Below, one piece after another: positions 57,359 through 64,000 of a DNA stretch of 64,000 nt. The notes beneath the pieces were generated by a model. It made no database searches and had not been told where the DNA came from. It saw only the letters and a list, made by a program, of their open reading frames with translations. The stretch covers positions 3,822,501 to 3,886,500 of the forward strand of contig CM038469.1 of NCBI GenBank assembly GCA_021464415.1, read 5' to 3'. The stretch is from Lonicera japonica (lineage: Eukaryota > Streptophyta > Magnoliopsida > Dipsacales > Caprifoliaceae). Position 1 is the first letter of the stretch; each line of letters opens with the position of its first letter. The position numbers were made by a program, and so were the translations under genes.

Positions 57359-58030
57359 ATGCCCGAGCCTCGTACCGAGAAAGAAGTTCGGGGATTTTTG
57401 GGTAATTTACAGTACATCAGCAGGTTCATCTCTCGGCTTACTCAGACTTGCGAACCCATCTTCAAACTCCTGAGGAAGTCTTTACCAGAAGAATGGGACG
57501 ATCAGTGCCAGGAAGCTTTCGATAGAATAAAAGACTACCTCTCCAAACCCCTAGTATTAGCCCCACCACAGATCGGACTGCCACTAATTCTATACCTGAC
57601 TGTCATCGATTCGGCTGCAGGGGCCATGCTAGCCCAACATCTGACCGATACACGAAAAGAACAGGCCATCTACTACATCAGCAAAAAATTGTCCCCATTT
57701 GAGATAAACTACACGCCATTAGAGAAATCATGCACCGCTCTCGTCTGGGTAACACAGAAATTACGGCACTACATGCTGGTTTTCTCGGTCATCCTGGCAT
57801 CACAAATAGATCCACTGAAATACCTCTTCGAAAAACCGGCTCTCTCGAACTGTATGGCAAAATGGTTATTCTTACTCTCCGAATTTGACATCACCTACAT
57901 GACCCAAAAGGCAGTCAAAGGCAAGATCATAGCTGATTACCTAGCCCACAATCCAATATTGGGGGACATGTTAGAAGAAGCCGAATTCTTAGACGAAACT
58001 ATCATGAATGTTGAGATCGATGAAGACTGA
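57359..58030 (+). pseudogene. RT connection and first RNase H
   Basis: 223-codon frame. GFLGNLQYISRFIS and an EAFDRIKDYLSKPLVLAPP block lead into the gypsy RNase H, with YYISKKLSPFEINYTPLEKS and KWLFLLSEFDI. It matches the usual gypsy order after RT. Confidence 0.9.
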
Positions 58031-58033
58031 AAA

Positions 58034-58462
58034 TTGTACTTTGACGGGGTCGCCAACCAAAATGGGAACGAGATAGGCATCCTGTTAGTCTCTCCAGACC
58101 AAACTCACTCCCCGGTATCATATCATCTGGACTTCTTCTGCACCAACAATATGGCCGAGTATGAAGCTTGTATAATCGGGTTAGAGATTGCGCTCCAAAG
58201 GGGTATAAAGAGAATACAAGTATACGGAGATTCAGCATTAGTGGTCCACCAAGTTTTGAAGGAATGGAAGATCAGATATGAAAAGTTAGTCACGTATCTT
58301 GCCCGGCTAGAGGATGTCGCTGGAAGATTTGAGCGTTCGGAGTTCTACTATGTCTTTAAGTCACAAAATAATTTTGCTGACGCACTAGCAACTCTGGCAT
58401 CTATGATCGACATTCCGGAGGGGATGAAAGAAATAACTCTTACCGTACAAAGGAGATCATGA
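58034..58462 (+). pseudogene. Second, archaeal-type RNase H (aRNH)
   Basis: 142 codons with YFDGVANQNGNEIGILLVSP, NNMAEYEACIIGLEIAL, VYGDSALVVHQV and NNFADALATLASM. These are the four acidic and Asn/Asp blocks of an RNase H1-like fold: D at about residue 3, E in AEYEA, D in YGDSA, D in FADALA. Lying between pol RNase H and integrase, it diagnoses the Tat branch (Ogre, Retand and relatives). Separated by one stop from the preceding frame. Confidence 0.88.
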
Positions 58463-58639
58463 CCAGCACACTGCATGGCCCTTGAAGTAGAGAATGAAGA
58501 GAATGGGGACTCAACCACTTGGTTTTACGACATCTGAAACCTATTGAAAAACCATCGGTATCCCGAGAAAACAGATAAGAGAATGCGGGTCACACTCAGA
58601 AGATTAGCGTCAAGGTTCATACTTTGTGCCGGAAGGCTA

Positions 58640-59512
58640 TATAAGAGAAACTACGACGGGACCCATCTCTAATGTCTCACTGAAGAAGAATCTATCAAAA
58701 TGATGGATCAGATACATGGGGGCGATTGTGGACCTCATATGAGCAGCTATACACTTGTCCGCAAAATCATTAGACAAGGTTATTACTGGTCTACCTTGCA
58801 GAACGACTGCGTTAATCACGTACGCCGTTGTCACAAGTGCCAAATCTCTGCTAAATCTCAGAAGCTTCCTCCGAAAGAATTGTACAACATGACTGCTCCC
58901 TGGCCTTTCGCAACCTGGGGAATCGACATCATTGGAAAGATTTCGCCCAAAGCCAGCAACAGCCATGAATTCATATTAGTGGCCATCGATTACTTCACCA
59001 AATGGGTATAAGCCGAGTCTTTCCAAACCCTTGATGCCAGAAAGGTTACCCGATTCATCAGATGGAATATCATCTGCCGGTATGGGGTCCCACACGAGAT
59101 CATCTCGGACAACGGCACTCACTTCGAAGGAGAGGCTAATACAGTCATGAAGGAATACGGTATCACCTGACATAAATCTTCGCCATATATACCACAAACC
59201 AATGGGGCAGTTGAGACCGCCAGCAAGAATCTAAAGAATATCCTAAGCAAGATGACCGACACCTGTCGGGACTGGCCAGAGAAATTACCGTATGCATTAT
59301 GGGGATACCGCACCACCGAGAGGGTCTCCACCGGGGCAACCCCGTTTTCCCTTACATACGGGATGGAAGCAGTTCTCCCCGTTGAATTAGAGGTCTCCTC
59401 CCTCAGAGTAACGTTAGAGAATCAAATCAATGAGCTGGAATGGGTCCAGACACGTTATAACGAGCTGACATTGCTAGATGAAAAGAGATTGAAAGCCGCG
59501 TACCACCACTAA
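58640..59512 (+). pseudogene. Tat-type integrase, interrupted by stops
   Basis: A zinc-binding N-terminus (GYYWSTLQNDC, then RRCHKCQ) leads to the catalytic core. This has WGIDIIGKISPKASNS, a stop at about 59009, then WNIICRYGVPHEIISDNGTHF, a second stop at about 59167, then GAVETASKNLKNILSKM, YALWGYRTTERVSTG and PFSLTYGMEAVLPVE. The D, D and E positions of the core are readable. Stops at 59009 and 59167, and another after 59512, rule out a working protein. Confidence 0.9.
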
Positions 59513-59611
59513 GGATGTCAGAAGAGAATTGCTCAAGCATTTAACTAAAAAGTAAAGACTCGGGGTATCAATGAGAACGACATCGTGTTGAAAGAAATTC
59601 GAGAGCCAGCC

Positions 59612-60415
59612 AGAGGGCACTTTGGTGTAAATATGAGAGTTATAGGGTTATAAGGGTAAATTATGTAATTTTCCAAACCTGAGGGTACTTTGGTGCAATT
59701 ATGAGAGTTATAGGGCTATAGGGGTAAATTATGTAATTTTCCAAAACTTGAGGGTACTTTGGTGTAATTATATAGGGCTATAAGGGTAAATTATGTAATT
59801 TTCCAAAACCTGAGGGTACTTTGGTGCAATTATGAGAGTTATAGGGCTATAGGGGTAAATTATGTAATTTTCCAAAACCTAAGGGTACTTTGGTGTAATT
59901 ATATAGGGCTATAAGGGTAAATTATGTGATTTTCCAAACTTGAGGATACTTTGGTGTAATTATGAGAGTTATAGGGTTATAAGAAAAAATTATGTAAATT
60001 TTTCAAACCTGAGTGTACTTTGGTGTAACTATGAGAGTTATAGGGTTATAAGGGTAAATTATGTAATTTTCCAAACCTGAGGGTACTTTGGTGCAATTAT
60101 GAGAGTTATAGGGCTATAGGGGTAAATTATGTAATTTTTTAAACTTGAGGGTACTTTGGTGTAATTATGAGAGTTATAGGGCTATAGGGGTAAATTATGT
60201 AATTTTCCAAAACCTGAGGGTACTTTGGTGTAATTATGAGAGTTGTAAGGCTATAGGGGTAAATTATGTAATTTTCCAAAAGGGTACTTTAGTGTAATTA
60301 TGAGAGATATAGGGTTAGAAGGGTAAATTATGTAATTTTCCAAAACCTGAGGGTACTTTGGTGTTATTATAAGAGTTATAGGGTTATAAGGGTAAATTAT
60401 GAAATTTTCTGAACC
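59612..60415. repeat. Minisatellite 1 in the 3' UTR, ~68 bp x about 12
   Basis: Units begin with GAGGGTACTTTGGTGTAATT and contain GGGTAAATTATGTAATTTTCC. Starts at about 59612, 59681, 59750, 59811, 59881, 59942, 60011, 60078, 60147, 60216, 60281 and 60350, so the spacing is 60-70 bp. Shorter units have lost ATGAGAGTT. It starts directly after the integrase-end remnant. Confidence 0.95.
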
Positions 60416-60493
60416 TAAAGGGTATCACAAGTAAAAGTATGTGTTCACTAAATCAGACGCTATCTCTAGGCAGACATGCATACTAAGAATTGT

Positions 60494-60802
60494 TTAAATA
60501 CATGCAGGAAATGACAGAAATAATCGAACAAATAAATGCACGATAAAAAGACATACCAGAGACCGTCGACGGATCTCGTGCGAAACTGGCTCCATCAAGA
60601 GCCAAGGAACGTCCGGAACTAGAGTAGCCCGGGTCACATCTCGGTAGACCACCGCCCAACCGCGGTCCACCTCGTCCTCGCCATACCAGTCTAAGTCCGC
60701 CCAGTCATCATGATGAGGGCTGCAGCGAAGAACTCCCTGAGCGTCAGTGAAGGTGACCTCCTCCTGGTCACCCTCCAGTTTATCGGGCTGAGCAGGGTCC
60801 AT
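60494..60802 (-). CDS. Antisense ORF inside the Tat-type element, function unknown
   Basis: A 102-codon frame opposite to gag-pol, starting with MDPAQPDKLEGDQEEVTF. It is acidic and Trp/Asp-rich in the middle (HHDDWADLDWYGEDEVDRGW), then SHEIRRRSLVC. A splice-donor-like CTGGTATGTC follows the RRRS codons at about 60555, after which the frame turns hydrophobic, so the real exon may end there. A TATA box (60941-60950, minus) and palindromic motifs lie 140-220 bp upstream. Plant Tat elements are known to carry extra ORFs between integrase and the 3' LTR, some antisense. I recognise no domain. Confidence 0.45.
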   Translation of the reverse strand: MDPAQPDKLEGDQEEVTFTDAQGVLRCSPHHDDWADLDWYGEDEVDRGWAVVYRDVTRATLVPDVPWLLMEPVSHEIRRRSLVCLFIVHLFVRLFLSFPACI

Positions 60803-60940
60803 CTGTATATATAGGGAGTGGTGAGAAAGTCGGAAAAATCAACAAAGCAGCAGGGCTTTCGCACTTGAGAGAAGAGAGAAAGAGAGCTAGAGAGAGAAAG
60901 AGAAAGGAGAGAATGAGGTGGAATGAGCTCAGCAAGGGGC

Positions 60941-60950
60941 TTATATAATG
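60941..60950 (-). promoter_or_regulatory. Antisense TATA box within the element
   Basis: CATTATATAA on the minus strand, 9 bp from the nearest TGTCGCGCGACA (60959-60970). It drives, if active, the antisense ORF at 60802-60494 with a leader of about 110 bp. Confidence 0.5.
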
Positions 60951-60958
60951 GATCAGTT

Positions 60959-61023
60959 TGTCGCGCGACAAACAGGCTCATTGTCGCGCGACAAACACCT
61001 CTCCACTGAGGTGTCGCGCGACA
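60959..61023. promoter_or_regulatory. Three exact TGTCGCGCGACA palindromes
   Basis: Copies at 60959-60970, 60982-60993 and 61012-61023, all perfect and centred 23 and 30 bp apart. The same 12-mer clusters upstream of the LTR TATA box. Confidence 0.85.
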
Positions 61024-61860
61024 TTTGGCCCTCTTCCCAGATTTTTTGACCTTTGTCTCATTTTTTTTCTTCTGCAGGAATGCTTCTGAGAAATAGTTTT
61101 CGAAAACCTTTATGAGTACCGCACACCCATGATGAAAATTCAAGGAAAGGACTTCCAAACCATCTATTCGAAAATGCGAGAACAAAATACAACGGCTAAA
61201 AGTAATCTCTGATCCCCCAAGAAGGGACCAAGACCATCAAAATGAGAACAAGCGAAATATCAGAATAAGACGGGAATAGAAAAAATTGAAAAAGTAGAAA
61301 AGAGAAAGAACCCGCATGAGCACCCAGAGTGAGCGAGAGAAACAGAAATGCAGAGTGACAGGGAGAGCCACACCAAAAGTGATAGCTAGGCCAAAATCGG
61401 CTCAGGGCTTCGTTTTGGGTGAGTAAGGCTCCTGATCACGACAAAGGGATAAAAAGACTCCCGGTCAAAAACAGAGAAGGCCAGGAAAAGCCTTTCCCAA
61501 AGAGAGGGAGAAATAAGGGCATCGAAAAAAAAAAAAACGATGTGGGACCACCAAAATTGAGAACTAAGTATACCAGAGATCAGAGATTGACCTTTCAAAC
61601 AAATTTTCTTTTCAGCACGATACAAAAGAGATGGTTTGGAAAGCCTCGAATCATCACTCTGTGAAGAGCAAAAGAAATCCAAAAACTGCTTTTCGAGAGA
61701 AGTATTTTTTAGTCGAGGAAAACATGAGAGTAAAATTCAGAAAGGTACAGGAAAATGGACATCCAGACTAGACCCCGAGAAGCTCTTTTCACCCCCACAA
61801 AATTTCTCTTTCTCACTCTAGCAGTCTAAAAGAGAGAAATAACCAGATTCACCGGAATAC
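61024..61860. other. 3' UTR of the Tat-type element, no gene recognised
   Basis: A/G-rich sequence on the + strand with short ORFs on both strands, none with recognisable motifs. Confidence 0.4.
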
Positions 61861-61862
61861 AA

Positions 61863-62620
61863 CACAAGCCCTCCTCGAGGCAAATCACGAGTACAAGCCC
61901 TCGCCAGAGGCAAAAATACTCACAAAAGCCCTCCCAAAGGCAATTTTCTTTTTTACAGATCAAAAGCCCTCCCAGAGAGGCACAGTGGAGTAATGGTAGT
62001 CCTTCCACCTGAGGCGAGAAGATCAAAAAGCCCTCCCAGAAAGGCACAGTGTAGCAATGGTAGTCCTCCCACCTGATGCGAGAAGATCAAAAGCCCTCCC
62101 AGAGAGGCACAGTGTAGCAATGGTAGTCCTCCCACCTGTGGCGAGAAGAACAAAGCCCTCCCAGAGAGGCACAGTGTAGCAATGGTAGTCCTCCCACCTA
62201 AGGCGAAAAGATCAAAAAGCCCTCCCCGAGAGGCACAGTGTAGCAATGGTAGTCCTCCCACCTGAGGTGAGAAGATCAAAAGCCTTCCCAGAGAGGCACA
62301 GTGTAGCAATGGTAGTCCTCCCACCTGAGGCGAGAAGAACAAAAGCCCTCCCAGAGAGGCACAGTGGAGTAATGGTAGTCCTCCCACCTAAGGCGAGAAG
62401 AACAAAAGCCCTCCCAGAGAGGCACAGTAGAGCAATGGTAGTCCTCCCACCTGAGGCGAGAAGATCAAAAGCCCTCCTAGAGAGGTACAGTGGAGCAATG
62501 GTAGTCCTCCCATCTGAGGCGAGTGGAGCAAATGAAAGTCCTCGAAAGAGGCAATAAGGTAACACAAGCCCTCTCCGGAGGCAAAACCAAACACAAGCCC
62601 TCTCCGGAGGCATTGGCGAA
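61863..62620. repeat. Minisatellite 2 in the 3' UTR, 63 bp x 9, with shorter related units at both ends
   Basis: Full units start with AAAGCCCTCCCAGAGAGGCA at about 61962, 62026, 62088, 62150, 62215, 62278, 62341, 62404 and 62467. They contain CAATGGTAGTCCTCCCACCT and end GGCGAGAAGA. Simple units AAGCCCTC..C.GAGGCA of about 25-35 bp flank the array (61866-61945 and 62535-62612), as if the 63-mer arose from them. Because 63 is a multiple of 3, the minus strand stays open for up to 249 codons with a 21-residue repeat (SGRAFDLLASGGRTTIATLC). I treat this as a by-product. Confidence 0.9.
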
Positions 62621-62729
62621 CACGTTTGCATAACACACACTTCCTTAGAGTTCTTGCGGGAGCCATGGACCACGGTCTCTTCCAGTCGCCTCAATTCCTT
62701 GTAAACAAGAAACTTGAGTCGAGAGGGTC

Positions 62730-64000
62730 TGTAGACACCCCAATCCGTGATCCCTACAAGAATCCTAACGACCTTCGAGAAGTACTGTTTTTGGAGTCCG
62801 GGATCCACCCGAGCACCCAAAACTGCCCCGAAAGGGTTTGTTGGCCAAACAAACCTATTTTTAAAGAGAATTATTGCACGACAAATCAGTATGTCACGCG
62901 ACAATCTCCCTTGTGTCGCGCGACAATCACCTCTGACACCAGACCATCCATTTTCTGACACATCAGTCTGTCAGAAACATCACTTCAGCTGTTTGTCGCG
63001 CGTCATTGTGCATATTGTCGCGCGACACATGCCCTTTTTGGGGAAATGTCGCGCGACAATCCTCCCCGAGCACTATAAATAGGCCAACACCCCCAAGGGT
63101 TGAGGACAGCAACTTGGGATTGAAGAATTATTGGCTTATATCTGATTTTCTAGTATTTCATCAAGTATTCTAGATTCTCGTCTTATTTCTAAAGAATTAT
63201 CGAATCTATTCTCGACACTCAACGTGTCCCGTCTCTGGAATCGAATTCTCGGAAATATCTGAAGAAAGAAAAGATTATTATCGACGGAGATCTCTCTGCC
63301 GTATTATATTTTCTTTATTATTATTATTATTCTTGTCGGGAAGGTAAAGAAAGTCTCTTTTAGTATTTAACATTAGATATCTGTGTACTTGTTTTACTTC
63401 TGTTGTTCTGTCCACGTTTTATTTGAATAAACTTATTGCCGAGTTATAAATAGTCTATTGTTTTCAAAACAAAAGACCCTGATAAAATCATTTACAAAAC
63501 CAGAAGAGTAAGTACATTATTGTCCGGATAAAATTCTGTTTTCAAAACCCGGACCAATAAAACTTACTTAGGAATTAAAAACTCGGTATATCCTATCTCT
63601 TTCATAGATTGTGATATGTCTGGTAGAACTCCCCTCAAGAGTTCTAATTCCATATTAAATTAGTCCCGATACAAGATCCAAACTTTTCCAAAAGAAGTTA
63701 AAACCCGAGAAAACCGTCATTATCTGAGAAATAACACGAGAAACTCTCTCTGAAATATAATAACTTTATCATTTGTATCTACATCTTTCAAAACAAAACA
63801 TCGGATCTTGGAACACAAAGGTTTTTATCCCTTTTCCCGCTTTTCCCAGAAATTAGGGTTTTTTACTTGGAAAGTAGTAGATTGTCAGTAAAAGCATTCA
63901 AGTTTTTCAACATAAAATAAACATATAAAGACCACTAGAGACCGAAAGGGCGGAATGGGTGCTTAACACCTTCCTAAACCGTAATATAGTTCTCGAACCT
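62730..64000 (+). repeat. 3' LTR of the Tat-type element, cut by window edge
   Basis: Starts TGTAGACACC and follows the 5' LTR base for base with scattered differences. It has the same six palindromic sites (62872, 62892, 62914, 62994, 63016, 63047), better preserved here, and the TATA box at 63072-63083. The last ~260 bp should lie right of the window. Confidence 0.95.

Larger units (their letters stand above)
50587..64000 (+). mobile_element. Tat/Ogre-type Ty3/gypsy element, nested, runs past right edge
   Basis: 5' LTR 50587-52120 (1534 bp), primer-binding site 52122-52139, gag, protease, RT, RNase H, a second archaeal-type RNase H (58034-58462), integrase, then a 3.2 kb 3' untranslated region with two minisatellites and an antisense ORF, and the 3' LTR from 62730 (1271 bp inside the window). 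The second RNase H before integrase is the mark of the Tat lineage. It inserted into the RT of the older gypsy element; the target is probably GTATC (50582-50586). Coding frames are broken by stops and shifts, so it is not autonomous now. The LTRs differ by scattered, mostly C/T and G/A changes. Confidence 0.93.

Noticed and set aside
62212..62961. 249-codon minus-strand ORF with a 21-residue repeat
   Set aside because: It is explained by the 63 bp minisatellite period and then runs into the LTR. No start context or domain.

Overview
This is a stretch of AT-rich nuclear DNA from a flowering plant, most likely a eudicot. The evidence is intron-split genes with GT-AG junctions, plant-specific families (pollen-type pectate lyase, WRINKLED1-type double-AP2 factor, plant SSRP1 with an HMG box), and dense Ty1/copia, Ty3/gypsy, hAT, Harbinger and other MITE-type insertions. 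I cannot fix the species.

Host genes. Four look intact. (1) A secreted pectate lyase on + at 17824-19523 (4 exons, 397 aa). (2) SSRP1, the HMG-box subunit of the FACT histone chaperone, on - at 21385-27645 (16 exons, 643 aa; every junction could be placed in frame). (3) A WRI1/ADAP-like AP2 transcription factor on + at 34364-36734 (6 exons, 372 aa). (4) An intronless secretory or membrane protein of unknown function on - at 39293-41314 (673 aa). They are unrelated neighbours, not a pathway.

Mobile DNA by region. 0.7-2.35 kb: a copia-type LTR. 3.7-4.5 kb: an element with ~120 bp inverted arms. 6.97-11.53 kb: a Tork-like copia element on - with a 5 bp target duplication and a truncated 3' LTR. 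12.6-16.7 kb: a block of DNA elements, comprising one with 186 bp palindrome-rich tandem repeats, one carrying a probable Ole e 1-type gene fragment, and two Harbinger-like MITEs. 27.7-29.1 kb: a hAT insertion in the SSRP1 leader or proximal promoter and another TIR element. 35.8-36.1 kb: a MITE in an AP2-gene intron. 37.7-38.6 kb: a non-autonomous hAT. 41.4-43.4 kb: two MITEs and an inverted second copy of the 12.6 kb family. 44.98-46.53 kb: a solo LTR with a perfect 5 bp target duplication. 47.5-50.6 kb: a decayed Ty3/gypsy element, split in its polymerase by a large Tat/Ogre-type element from 50587 to beyond the right edge.

Most unusual feature. The Tat-type element carries a 12 bp perfect palindrome (TGTCGCGCGACA) in clusters just upstream of the LTR TATA box. 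Three exact copies stand just upstream of a TATA box that faces the other way inside the element and leads to an antisense ORF. Its 3' untranslated region also holds two unrelated minisatellites (periods about 68 and 63 bp). Coordinates of repeats and element ends were read by eye and may be off by a few bases where TIRs are degenerate.
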